Shown here piece by piece: positions 45,501 to 53,900 of a DNA stretch of 64,000 nt. The stretch lies in NCBI GenBank assembly GCA_965661765.1, contig CBFIFE010000001.1, positions 41,860-105,859 on the forward strand, in the 5' to 3' direction. Each line of letters opens with the position of its first letter. Within the stretch, counting starts at the first letter, position 1. The notes beneath the pieces were generated by a model. That model was not told the DNA's origin, ran no database searches, and saw only the letters and a program-made list of their open reading frames with translations. The DNA comes from JBMYZL01 sp965661765. Lineage in GTDB: Bacteria; Bacteroidota; Bacteroidia; Flavobacteriales_D; Sanyastnellaceae. The position numbers and the translations under genes are program-made.

Positions 45501-45740
45501 GTTTTGTGCAATGGCAGTGAAGAGAGGGACACCTGCTTTGTGATCCCTGAAGACCACTCCGCAAATGGGGCGAATCCCTTGTTCAAGGGCCGTCGAAACA
45601 AAATCCCAAACCCCTGATGTGTTCATGATGTCGGCAAGGACAACATGCGTCAAGTTCATTTCCAGGGCGGCTTGGACAACCTCCGCGGGTGACATCAGGC
45701 CATAGCGAAGGCTGAACCAAGAGTGAGCGGTCCACAACAT
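42552..45740 (-). CDS. dnaE2: Error-prone DNA polymerase III alpha subunit (DnaE2 class)
   Basis: 1062 aa, about 100 shorter than replicative DnaE. Palm-domain catalytic aspartates are in NPPDFDIDFSWTD (Asp 361 and 363) and YKFDILSQRGLGKI (Asp 494); GRGSGANSLVAYLLRITDVD is the family block before them. A C-terminal OB-fold-like region is seen (VEVVGHLVTVKETATARGE). The N-terminal PHP domain starts LWTAHSWFSLRYG, where typical DnaE has H-x-H-S, so the metal site is probably degraded. It is the last gene of dinB-SRAP-dnaE2 and would do translesion synthesis with DinB. Confidence 0.92.
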   Translation of the reverse strand: MLWTAHSWFSLRYGLMSPAEVVQAALEMNLTHVVLADIMNTSGVWDFVSTALEQGIRPICGVVFRDHKAGVPLFTAIAQNNAGFEEICAALSNHLQGKDCVSGPRRPQIWQHVQVVYPWKRVESAPQLYRDLSNHEWVGIHHWEVPQYGLLHKTHGIAPKRCIALHSMVFRHKRDWNCHRILRAIDHNALLSQMTDTRNGHPDQRVKSREGIEAGFEDHPLLTDNANQLVQSCSIEMPSPPAGRLHNNQHTYTGSEEQDEALIRSLCAEGLSYRYPDHEEPVVERMEMELAVIRQQGYLAYFLINWDITSYARSRGYFHVGRGSGANSLVAYLLRITDVDPIELDLYFERFINLYRTNPPDFDIDFSWTDRDDVTRYIFERFEHVALVGAYSTFQYRAIIRELGKVFGLPKHDVDVLASGKFDPNQLGDIERIVLEYAGYLRDFPNALTIHACGILIADRPISHFCGTFLPPKGYPTTQFDMVVAEDIGLYKFDILSQRGLGKIRDTMDLIAQSDPKAAAAIDIHDMQKFKTDENIKRLLRGALAVGCFYVESPAMRMLMRKLQVDTYLGLVAASSVIRPGVARSGMMKAYIERHRDPRKRREAHPILHALMPETYGVMVYQEDVIKVAHHYAGLDLGEADVLRRGMSGKFRSKEEFAKAKDTFVTKAMAKGHRAVEVEEVWRQVESFAGYAFAKGHSASYAVESYQSLFLKAYWPLEYMTACINNFGGFYRTEFYVHEARTLGANIEPPCVNNGGWNAICDSRNKRLILGFNLVKGVEHTCVLKISNERKRGGPFASLEDCVRRVNGVGIEQFVLMIRCGGFRFAGRSKQALLWEAYFLLGHAPKTQTTTSLFVHEARRFQLPELASGQLENAFDELELFGFCLEPPFHLLTPEAKILSQCAVPSKELSRHTRRRVEVVGHLVTVKETATARGERMAFGCFLDEHGDWLDSVHFPPQLKRSPFRGPGIYRICGVVQEDQGCHHVVADHLSKLDLIPDPRYSESGAPVPASRPSNRRVMEARRQAITAVGRTGRENHLEMNTQRNSDRNHSSAPGMRHRKPP

Positions 45741-45764
45741 ATGGGAAAGGTGAGGTTGTAGGAC

Positions 45765-46589
45765 TCAAAAAAGAGAGCCCTGGTGTTGTGATCGATTGCG
45801 TGCCCGTGATTCCCCCATGCCAAACATTTCCATGCGTTCGTGAAGGGAAAAGGCATATTCCGGATACACCCGTTGTCCGACGGGCACCAAAAGGTCAGAT
45901 CCATTCGCCCGAGGGTCTCGAATCACGGGTGAAACAGGATATGCATTCATCCATTTGTCGGGAAAGGGCCTGAGCATGGCAGTGACGTCTGACAGCGGAG
46001 TGTCCAAATCAAGCCATTTTTGCTCAACTTCAGGAGGCAGCACCACGGGGGAGCGATGATGTCCAATGGCTTGCATCAAGCCATTTGCAACAGTTGTGAT
46101 GATGGCGAACGACCGAATGGACTGACCCGTATCGGGGTGTTTCCACTCGTCCCAGATTCCAGCAAGTGAAAAGGGTTGTTGTTTTTCGATGGGGTAGACC
46201 ACATAAGGTTTTGCGAGCTTTTCGTGTTGCGGCCCCTCAATGAAGGCGTCAGCAATGATGAGGCATCTCCGATCGCGTATGGATTGTCGAAACATGGGCT
46301 TTTGGATGATGCCCATAGCCCCTGTATAGTTCGGGTCATCGACTGAATTCTGGTCGCCCTCTGAGCGTGCGTTGATCATGTAGAACTGCTTCTTGCCCCA
46401 ACGTGGAGTGAAGCCAAATTGAAAGTGTTGTACTTTTTTCGGGGCATCACTTGCAATGACGGGCGCCCATTCTCCATGAGAAACATTCGTGTTCGGCCGC
46501 CACTTGGACCGTGCATTTTCTGGCACCTCGACTTGAAATCGTTTTTCAACAACCTCAATCGTGGATATGGTGGCGTATCGTCCGCACAT
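45765..46589 (-). CDS. SOS response-associated peptidase (SRAP/HMCES-like)
   Basis: 274 aa. MCGRYA at the N-terminus supplies the catalytic Cys 2, which forms a stable thiazolidine crosslink to abasic sites in single-stranded DNA and shields them. NARSE and GHHRSPVVL are the other active-site blocks (the usual H-x-R-M-P is H-x-R-S-P here). Between dinB (32 bp upstream) and dnaE2 (24 bp downstream) on the same strand, so it belongs to the mutagenesis operon. Confidence 0.93.
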   Translation of the reverse strand: MCGRYATISTIEVVEKRFQVEVPENARSKWRPNTNVSHGEWAPVIASDAPKKVQHFQFGFTPRWGKKQFYMINARSEGDQNSVDDPNYTGAMGIIQKPMFRQSIRDRRCLIIADAFIEGPQHEKLAKPYVVYPIEKQQPFSLAGIWDEWKHPDTGQSIRSFAIITTVANGLMQAIGHHRSPVVLPPEVEQKWLDLDTPLSDVTAMLRPFPDKWMNAYPVSPVIRDPRANGSDLLVPVGQRVYPEYAFSLHERMEMFGMGESRARNRSQHQGSLF

Positions 46590-46621
46590 GGAATGGAAAT
46601 TTCAGTTTTTTGATGGTGCAA

Positions 46622-47836
46622 TTACTGGTGGCGGTTGGCCAGAAGCAGCGGTGCTTCGCCATTGAAGGGGTTCGGTCGTCCGATGGTGCGGGCCTCCATG
46701 CCTGCTGCCGAAACAATGCTTCGATCGCCGAATTGATTGCGGATTTTGTCCATGGCATTGTAGAGCGCCATTCGTTCATCGTTTTCATCAAACAAATCGA
46801 GTTGACAGCCACCGCTGACCAGATGGCTAAAACGCACGCCAATCAGCCGAACCCGAACGCGCCGATCGTACAGTTTGTCGAACAGCTCTTGGGCTTTCGG
46901 CAGCAGTTTGTGATCTGCAGAGGTGTAAGGAATCTTTGTTTGTACAGAGCGGGTATCAAAATCAGCGTATCGAATCTTGACGGTGATACAGGCCGTTAGT
47001 TTCTTGCCTCGCCGGAGTTGATAAGCGAGGTTTTCCGTCATGGCGGTGAGAATGCCTTGAAGTTTGCTGACGTCGGTGGTGTCCTGCCCAAAGGTGCGTT
47101 CTGTAGAGATGGATTTTCGTTCATTGTACGCTACGACAGGTGCAGGATCATCTCCCTGTGCTTTGCGCCAAATCGTGACCCCATGTGCCCCCAATACCTG
47201 AGCCATCATTTCTGGGGGCATCTGTTGAAGGGTGAGGATTTTTCTGACCCCGAGGTTGCGAAGAATTTGAAAAGTTTGATTGCCGACCATGGGAATCTTT
47301 CGAATGGACAGCGGCGCGAGAAAGGGACGCTCCTTGCCGTCTTGAACATTCAGAATTCCGGCGGGTTTTGCTTCGCCGGTGGCCACTTTGCTAACGGTTT
47401 TGTTCGTGCTCATGCCGAAGGAAATCGGAAGCCCGGTTTCCTTGACAATCCGATTGCGCAACTCTTGGGCGAACCCCCAGCACCCGAAAAACTTGTCCAT
47501 CCCTGTGAGGTCGGCGTAAAATTCATCGACGGAAGATTTCTCACAGACGGGAACAGCCTCTCGAACGATGTCGGTGACGGCTTGTGAGTGCTTCGTGTAA
47601 TTGGCAGAATTTCCCCGGATAACCAAGGCCTCGGGGCACATTTGTCGCGCCTGTCGCATGGGCATGCCCGAGTGAACGCCGAACCGCCGGGTCTCGTAAC
47701 TGCATGATGCAACCACCCCACGCTCTCCCGTTCCACCGATGAGGATGGGTTTGCCTTGCAGCCTGCTGTCCATGAGCCGTTCCACCGACACAAAGAATGT
47801 GTCGAGGTCGAGGTGAAGAATGGTTCGTTGTGGCAT
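46622..47836 (-). CDS. dinB: Y-family DNA polymerase (DinB/UmuC-like)
   Basis: 404 aa from ATG 47836. Translesion polymerase: metal ligands in ILHLDLDTFFVSVE (Asp 10) and CEKSSVDEFYAD (Asp 104 and Glu 105). The helix-hairpin-helix is in LSIRKIPMVGNQTFQILRNLGV. Near the C-terminus QLDLF is a textbook beta-clamp-binding pentapeptide. The start begins the conserved block; the frame open to 47923 would run through the operator and promoter. First gene of a run with SRAP and dnaE2. Confidence 0.94.
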   Translation of the reverse strand: MPQRTILHLDLDTFFVSVERLMDSRLQGKPILIGGTGERGVVASCSYETRRFGVHSGMPMRQARQMCPEALVIRGNSANYTKHSQAVTDIVREAVPVCEKSSVDEFYADLTGMDKFFGCWGFAQELRNRIVKETGLPISFGMSTNKTVSKVATGEAKPAGILNVQDGKERPFLAPLSIRKIPMVGNQTFQILRNLGVRKILTLQQMPPEMMAQVLGAHGVTIWRKAQGDDPAPVVAYNERKSISTERTFGQDTTDVSKLQGILTAMTENLAYQLRRGKKLTACITVKIRYADFDTRSVQTKIPYTSADHKLLPKAQELFDKLYDRRVRVRLIGVRFSHLVSGGCQLDLFDENDERMALYNAMDKIRNQFGDRSIVSAAGMEARTIGRPNPFNGEAPLLLANRHQ

Positions 47837-47851
47837 GTCTGTAACGCTGGC

Positions 47852-47868
47852 TGCTAAATTAAGTAGCA
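47852..47868. promoter_or_regulatory. Candidate SOS-like operator of the dinB operon
   Basis: TGCTA-AATTAAG-TAGCA, a perfect 17-bp palindrome ending 15 bases upstream of the dinB ATG. It overlaps a TAATTTAG (-7-like, 47854-47861 minus). A related half-conserved copy lies in the promoter of the LexA-like gene. Confidence 0.55.
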
Positions 47869-47913
47869 AAACCAAGAAAACAAGCAAATGCCAAGAAAAA
47901 GAGCAAAGATTTT

Positions 47914-49362
47914 TCAGGGACAAGACTGGCCATATGCTGACAGAATGGCCAAGGCATCTTCTACATTGACAGCGCCATCACCAGTTGCATCACCTTGCAA
48001 ACAAGCCGTTGAACATCCAAATCCAATGAGCATTTCAAGAACATCTGCAACGTCGGTGATGCCGTTGCCAGATAGGTCTGTCAAGCAGTAACAAGATGAT
48101 GGGGCGACAAAAACATTGGCAAAAGTTGCCGTACAGCTCGGCAATGCAGAAAACGACAGGGTCACATTTCTGCTGGTGCCATCCGCCTCCAACCCACTGA
48201 CTACAATGGTTCTGGGACTGCTTCCCATGAAATAGGATTCGCCGTTCAGAAGCAAAAGGCCGTTGTTGGGCGCGCCTTGCCATTCGATGAGCAGCGTCTC
48301 AGAAAATGCATTTGTCTCGGGTTGACAGGGGGATTGGGCCAAACTGGTCACCGATTCAAACCCGCAATACTCCGCAGACCACCCCATGTCCCGCAGCATG
48401 GCGAGCACATTGGGCCCAGGATCGTGCTGGGCCTCGGCGGTGTTCAAGCTGGGGGTCATCAGCGCGTTCTGTGAGCCTGCCGGGTAGCTCGATTCATTCA
48501 GGTGGGAATAGCTCGTGCCAAGGGCGTAGTCAGCGGGCGCAAAGATGCGTGGCAATGATGGGCCAGGAAGTTCTTCAGCTTCCGGCCCTCCCCAAAACAA
48601 AGCATCTGATGTCAACGCCTCGCCGAGAATCAGGCTGCCATTGGGGAGATCCATGATGGCGGATCCATCGTCAAGTTCAACAAAGGTGTCGAAAATGTAG
48701 GGCGTGCCTGCGGTGCCAATGAAGCCGTAATCGTTTTGGTAATAAGCACTTCCGATGATTCCCAATCCATGGCCAATCTCATGAAGCGCGGCGGTGACAA
48801 GGTCAAACGTCCCACTTGTCGGGTTTCCATCCGTTCCGAAATACCAATTTGCCTCGCTGTTGATTGAACAATCAATGTCCGACTGGGGGCTCAAGTCTTC
48901 ACCTGTCAAGGCATTGGCCAGGGCAGAGGCGTAATAAATGTCTGGAAATGCTGCCCCCTGAAAGTTCTCATGCAGGTTGTTGGGGCCGGCTTGCGCCAAT
49001 GCACCTGAAGGAAGAGGCTCCCAAGTCGCGTCGATTCTGACAGCAATGGGGCTGTCAATCAGCGATGCCCAGATGTCGACCGCAAAGTTGAACGCCATTT
49101 GAGCCTCAGGCGGAAAGTTGTTGAAGTTGACAATGAACGCCGTTGATCGTTCGCCACCAAATGAAAATCCAGCTGGTGGTGGAACGAATGTGTTTGCATC
49201 CTCCTCAATGCCCTGGAGTCCTGAAATGCCACAAGTCGCTCGACATGCGTTGTGGTTTGGCTCAAAATTTTGGCAACCAAAGTAGGCTTGACCCCAAGAG
49301 AAATTCACCGCTAGTGTGGCCAAACACAGGGTCAAAAGCCAATATTTTGACGACGAAAACAT
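47914..49362 (-). CDS. Secreted metalloprotease-like protein with dockerin-like C-terminus
   Basis: 482 aa. Signal peptide (YWLLTLCLATLAVNFSWG), then a catalytic-type domain with AALHEIGHGLGIIGS (His 194, Glu 195, His 198). The usual third ligand of HExxHxxGxxH is not at the normal spacing (Gly there). Residues about 425-482 hold two calcium-loop repeats, DLSGNGITDVADVLEML and GDATGDGAVNVEDALAILS, as in type I dockerins. Two start codons exist, 49365 and 49362; the second keeps the usual 4-base spacing to a TATCTTAG box. It stands between dinB and its likely repressor gene, where it does not obviously belong. Confidence 0.8.
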   Translation of the reverse strand: MFSSSKYWLLTLCLATLAVNFSWGQAYFGCQNFEPNHNACRATCGISGLQGIEEDANTFVPPPAGFSFGGERSTAFIVNFNNFPPEAQMAFNFAVDIWASLIDSPIAVRIDATWEPLPSGALAQAGPNNLHENFQGAAFPDIYYASALANALTGEDLSPQSDIDCSINSEANWYFGTDGNPTSGTFDLVTAALHEIGHGLGIIGSAYYQNDYGFIGTAGTPYIFDTFVELDDGSAIMDLPNGSLILGEALTSDALFWGGPEAEELPGPSLPRIFAPADYALGTSYSHLNESSYPAGSQNALMTPSLNTAEAQHDPGPNVLAMLRDMGWSAEYCGFESVTSLAQSPCQPETNAFSETLLIEWQGAPNNGLLLLNGESYFMGSSPRTIVVSGLEADGTSRNVTLSFSALPSCTATFANVFVAPSSCYCLTDLSGNGITDVADVLEMLIGFGCSTACLQGDATGDGAVNVEDALAILSAYGQSCP

Positions 49363-49366
49363 CATT

Positions 49367-49374
49367 CTAAGATA
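49367..49374 (-). promoter_or_regulatory. -7-like box (TATCTTAG) of the metalloprotease gene
   Basis: One mismatch from the -7 consensus; 4 bases before ATG 49362 (one base before ATG 49365). Confidence 0.35.
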
Positions 49375-49408
49375 AGCACGAATTCCGTTGGATTTTCAGC
49401 CACAAATC

Positions 49409-49425
49409 TGCTAATTTTGCCGGCA
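49409..49425. promoter_or_regulatory. Candidate operator of the LexA-like gene
   Basis: TGCTA-ATTTTGC-CGGCA, related to the dinB-site TGCTA-N7-TAGCA (12 of 18 bases match over TGCTAANTT...GCAA). It contains TTGCCGGCAA, a perfect 10-bp palindrome, and overlaps the -7 box at 49412-49419. Likely autoregulatory. Confidence 0.45.
49412..49419 (+). promoter_or_regulatory. -7 box (TAATTTTG) of the LexA-like regulator
   Basis: Exact TAnnTTTG with a TTG at 49388-49390 as -33 element (21-bp spacer). 18 bases before the ATG at 49438. Confidence 0.65.
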
Positions 49426-49437
49426 ATACACAAAAGA

Positions 49438-50232
49438 ATGGCAAGTTTTTCTTCGGAATCATTTGTCCAACGCCTGAAATCGTTGAGGAAGGGGAGAGGT
49501 TGGACACAACAGGAAGTAGCAGACCGGTTGGGGTTGAAGCGGTCAGCAATTGGAGCCTATGAGGAGGGCCGGGCAGAGCCCAAACTCACGAATTTGACGG
49601 CATTTGCAGAATTGTTCGGCGTATCGGTTGATGAACTGATGTTTGGCGATGCGGAGGATCAGGTGGTTCGGCACATCAGCGGGAACTCCTTGCGAATATT
49701 GACTGTTGCAACCGATTTTTCAGGAGATCGGGAACACGTTGCAGTTGTGCAAGAACGCGCAGCAGCAGGGTATTTGCAGGGATATGGCGACCCAGATTTT
49801 ATGAGAACCTTGCCCGTTTTCAATTTGCCTTTGAAGGAAGTCTCGCCCAACGTCACCTATCGAATGTTCCAGATTGAGGGGGAGAGCATGTTGCCGGTTC
49901 CGTCAGGGAGTTACATTCTTTCGGATTTCGTCGAAGACTGGCGATCCATCGGTGGCATGCGGCCGTACATTGTCGTTACCCGAAGCGAGGGCGTGGTTTT
50001 CAAACGGGTTGAAAACCGATTGGACACGGAAACGGGCGACTTTCTGCTCATCTCCGACAATCCGGATTTTGCTCCTTTTGTTGCGAAGCCTGAGGACATT
50101 GTCGAGGTTTGGAGAGCCCGAGGGTATTTGGCCTTTGATTGGCCTACACCTGCATTTTCTGGAATGGAAAGAATCCAAAGCACGCTGGATGACATCCGAT
50201 CAGACATCCGTGCGTTGGCACCCAAACGCTGA
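49438..50232 (+). CDS. XRE-HTH / S24 LexA-like repressor
   Basis: 264 aa. Helix-turn-helix at about 20-45 (TQQEVADRLGLKRSAIGAYEEG) and an S24 self-cleaving domain. Expected cleavage bond Ala 110-Gly 111 (ERAAAGYLQGYGD); nucleophile Ser 150 (IEGESMLPVPSG) and general-base Lys 189 (VVFKRVEN) are all in place. The pattern is that of Bacteroidota regulators that control dinB/dnaE2-type cassettes, activated by RecA filaments. Here it is divergent from a metalloprotease gene and 1.6 kb from dinB. The start at 49438 is 18 bases downstream of its -7 box. Confidence 0.9.
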   Translation: MASFSSESFVQRLKSLRKGRGWTQQEVADRLGLKRSAIGAYEEGRAEPKLTNLTAFAELFGVSVDELMFGDAEDQVVRHISGNSLRILTVATDFSGDREHVAVVQERAAAGYLQGYGDPDFMRTLPVFNLPLKEVSPNVTYRMFQIEGESMLPVPSGSYILSDFVEDWRSIGGMRPYIVVTRSEGVVFKRVENRLDTETGDFLLISDNPDFAPFVAKPEDIVEVWRARGYLAFDWPTPAFSGMERIQSTLDDIRSDIRALAPKR

Positions 50233-50246
50233 ATCACCCACGCAAT

Positions 50247-50894
50247 TCAGTCGTAGGCAATCACTTCTTCAACCACGTCCAATTTCGATCGGAGCAATTG
50301 TTCAATGCCGCCTTTGAGCGTTTGCATTGAAGAAGGGCAACCGCTGCAGGCACCACGCATCATCACATAAACTTTTCCGTCTTTGAACGCTTTGAAATCG
50401 ATGGCCCCACCGTCTTGCTCCACAGCGGGGCGAACATATTCATCAAGCAATGACACGATCTCATCATCGTACGGTGAGGGCGAAAGCTCTGATTCTGGAA
50501 TCGGGGGTGTGCTTTTTGACCCTGTGGCGGTGCTTTCTGCAGTTTTGGATGAGGGACGAAGCAATTCTGCGTCAAGTGCAGACAACTTTTCTTCATCCAC
50601 AGCCACTTCATTTTCCATCAACCATTCTCGGATGTATTCTCGCAATTGCTGCACAATCATTTCCCAGCCTAGCGATTCGTCTTTCGTGACGGCCACGAAT
50701 GGACCACTGATGAATATGGTTCGAACAAACGGAAAGTTGAACAACTCTTCCGCTAGCGGCGAACATCGGGCAGCGACAGCCTTGTTGTCAAATTCGATTT
50801 GTTGTCCGTTCGAGAGCAAGTCGCGGTCGGCTACAAATTTCATCACCGCTGGATTGGGGGTGATTTCTGCATACACATTTGTGGGAATCGCCAT
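50247..50894 (-). CDS. nfu: Nfu-type Fe-S cluster carrier
   Basis: 215 aa. N-terminal Nfu_N domain (EITPNPAVMKFVADRDL), an acidic linker (about 100-145), and a C-terminal NifU-like domain with RGACSGCPSSMQTLKGGIEQLL (Cys 183 and Cys 186) that carries a [4Fe-4S] cluster to client proteins such as SdhB. The exact TACCTTTGC box ends 3 bases before the ATG, the tightest leader in the window. Convergent with the regulator gene. Confidence 0.93.
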   Translation of the reverse strand: MAIPTNVYAEITPNPAVMKFVADRDLLSNGQQIEFDNKAVAARCSPLAEELFNFPFVRTIFISGPFVAVTKDESLGWEMIVQQLREYIREWLMENEVAVDEEKLSALDAELLRPSSKTAESTATGSKSTPPIPESELSPSPYDDEIVSLLDEYVRPAVEQDGGAIDFKAFKDGKVYVMMRGACSGCPSSMQTLKGGIEQLLRSKLDVVEEVIAYD

Positions 50895-50897
50895 GCA

Positions 50898-50906
50898 GCA
50901 AAGGTA
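50898..50906 (-). promoter_or_regulatory. -7 box (TACCTTTGC) of nfu
   Basis: Exact consensus, three bases before the ATG at 50894; a leaderless mRNA is expected. Confidence 0.65.
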
Positions 50907-50918
50907 GCCTGTGCCCGT

Positions 50919-50926
50919 TAACTTGC
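50919..50926 (+). promoter_or_regulatory. Possible -7 box (TAACTTGC) of the amidohydrolase pair
   Basis: One mismatch from the consensus; 23 bases before the ATG at 50950. Confidence 0.3.
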
Positions 50927-50949
50927 AGCCTTCGAATCATCTTCTGAAC

Positions 50950-53900
50950 ATGCCAAATCCTGTGAACTTGACACGTCGAATTCCGCTTGTTTTTTTGCTT
51001 CCTCTCTTTGGGTTGCTGTGGGGTTCTGTTTTCGCACAGCGTGACATATCGACATTTCCTGACAACGGCACGGCGGACAAATCAGCCGTGCGCTGGGCGC
51101 TCGAGAACGTGACGGTCCACGTCAGTCCCGACCAGGTCATTTCCGATGCCACGGTGGTGATTTGCAATGGCCGAATTGAGCAAATTGGGCCGTCTGAGGC
51201 CCTGGCTTTGCCAGAGCCGATTCGCCGAGAGTCGTATGCGGGCTTGCACATTTATTCTGCGTTTGTGGATTTGGAATCGGATTGGGCCCTGCCGCCTTCT
51301 TCGGATCAAGAGCGGCGCCGCGGTCCACAAGATTTGAGTGACAAACGGGGCGCGTATGGTTGGAACGAAGCCATTCGTCCAGAAGTGGCTGCGGCGGAGG
51401 CATTTGACCCCACAAGAGAATCGGCAAGGACCCAGCGTGAAGGCTTGCTCCAAGCCGGGTTTGGTGCGGTGTTGACCCACCACCAAGATGGTTTGGTGAG
51501 AGGTTCGGGCAGTCTGGTGGCGCTCGGTGACAATCCGCGCAAGGCCTTGCTTCAGCCGATGGCGTCCAGTCATTTTTCGTTCCGAAAAGGCAGTTCTTCC
51601 CAAGATTACCCCCGATCTCTGATGGGGGCCATCGCCTTGCTCAAGCAAACCCACTTCGATGCTGCCTGGTACGAAAACCAGTTCAAGCAGCCAGGGGCTT
51701 CTGTGGCCGAAATGAATCTCTCCTTGGCTGCATTTGTCGAAAACCAGTCATTGCCGGCGATTTTTCACGCAGGGAATTGGCAGGACGCCCTGCGTTCTCT
51801 CAATTTGGCTGAGGAATTGGGCCAAACCACGCCTTGGATCATTCAGTCTGGTGGCGACGTGTATCAGCGGCTGGGTGAATTTGTGGACCGGTCATGTCGA
51901 TTCATCTTGCCGGTGAATTTTCCAGAACCTTTTGATGTTTCCGACCCTTATCTGTCGAGGTGGATTGGGCTGGATGAGTTGAAGCATTGGGAAATGGCTC
52001 CTGACAACCCACTGCGCGTCTACCAAGCCGGAATTCCGTTTGCGCTCACAGCTGCTGGTTTGAAGAACCCAGAAAAGCAATGGCTGCCTGCCTTGCAGCG
52101 CATTGTGGCTTCAGGTGTTCCTGCCGAGGAAGTCTTGCGAGCGGTGACGACGACGCCAGCAACATGGTTGGGGGTGGAAACCATGCTCGGCGAAGTCCGC
52201 CCAGGTGCAGTGGCAAATCTGCTCGTTACGGATGGGCCGATTTTCGAAGCAGGCACTGCGTTGATGGAAAACATTGTCCTGGGTGAGCGGCACGTGTTCA
52301 AGGACAAGAATGCCCTTGACCTTTCGGGCACGTACGATGCGGTATTGGACGAAAAGATGGGCGAAATCCAAGTCGGGAAAAAGAAGGATGGAGGATGGAA
52401 AGCCACATTTGCTTGGGCAGGGGACACGCTCCGGCAACCCCTTCGTTTGGCAGCGGAGCAGCGGCAATTGACGTTGGGCTTGACAGTGGATACGCTGGGC
52501 TTGTCAGGCCAAATCCGGCTTTGGGGAAACATTTGGCGTGACAGCAGGATTTGGGAAGGATCCGGAACCTTGCCGGATGGTTCCACATGCACTTGGAGCG
52601 CAATCAAGCGCCTCGATGCTGAGGGAACGGCAACAACCACAGCGGAAACATTGGTCCCGACCAGAGATCGCACTGGAGAACTCATTCGGCCTTTTGTGGC
52701 CTTTGGGAATCTTGAACAACCCCGTCAAGAAACGCTTTGGATTCAGCACGCAACGCTCTGGACTTGCGGGCCGGATGGGGTTTTGGAGGACGGAGAAATG
52801 GTCATTCACAATGGCAAGGTATTGGCGGTGGGGACCGCCTTGGATTTGGCCTCCATTCTCGGAACAAAAAGCGCGGTCCAGCCCACCATCATCGACGCGC
52901 GAGGCCTCCACATCACGCCTGGCATCATCGATGAGCACAGCCACATTGCCATCAGTCGCGGTGTCAACGAAGGCACCCAAGCGAGCAGTGCGGAGGTCGA
53001 AATTGGATCCGCGCTGAACAGTGAGGATGTGAACATTTATCGGCAGCTTGCGGGTGGTGTGACGACCTCACAGTTGCTTCACGGATCTGCGAATCCGATT
53101 GGTGGTCAAAGTGCTTTGATCAAATTGCGGTGGGGTGAAGACCCGGAAGGTCTGAAATTTGAGGATGCCCCTGGGTTCATCAAGTTTGCTTTGGGGGAGA
53201 ATGTGAAGCAGTCGAATTGGGGGGATGATTACCGCTCGCGCTTCCCGCAGACCCGAATGGGGGTTGAACAAGTGTACTACGACCTCTTTGTGCAAGCCAT
53301 GGAGTACAAATCCCGTTGGCAAGCTCACGACCGCGCCCTCAGCAACATGAGCATTGGAGCGCGATGGCGGAAGGAGTTTCCTGTTCCGCCTCGAAGGGAC
53401 CTGGAGATGGAGACACTGGTGGAAATACTGGACGGACAGCGGCACATCACCTGCCACAGTTACCGACAAGACGAGATCAACATGTTGATGCATGTTGCCG
53501 ACTCGCTCGGGTTCAAAATCAACACATTCACGCACATTTTGGAGGGATACAAATTGGCCGATAAGCTTGCCGCTCACGGTGCTGGGGGTTCAACCTTCAG
53601 TGACTGGTGGGCGTACAAATACGAAGTCAAAGATGCCATTCCCTACAACGGAGCTGTTTTGCATGGTCAGGGTGTCGTCACAGCCATCAATTCGGACGAT
53701 GACGAAATGGCCAGGCGGCTGAACCAAGAAGCGGCCAAGGCCGTGAAATATGGTGGGGTCTCGGAGGAGGATGCGCTCAAGTTTGTGACGTTGAACCCCG
53801 CCAAGTTGTTGCATATTGATGATCGGGTCGGTTCGTTGGAGCCGGGCAAGGATGCGGATTTCGTGATTTGGGATGATCATCCGCTGAGCATGTATGCACA

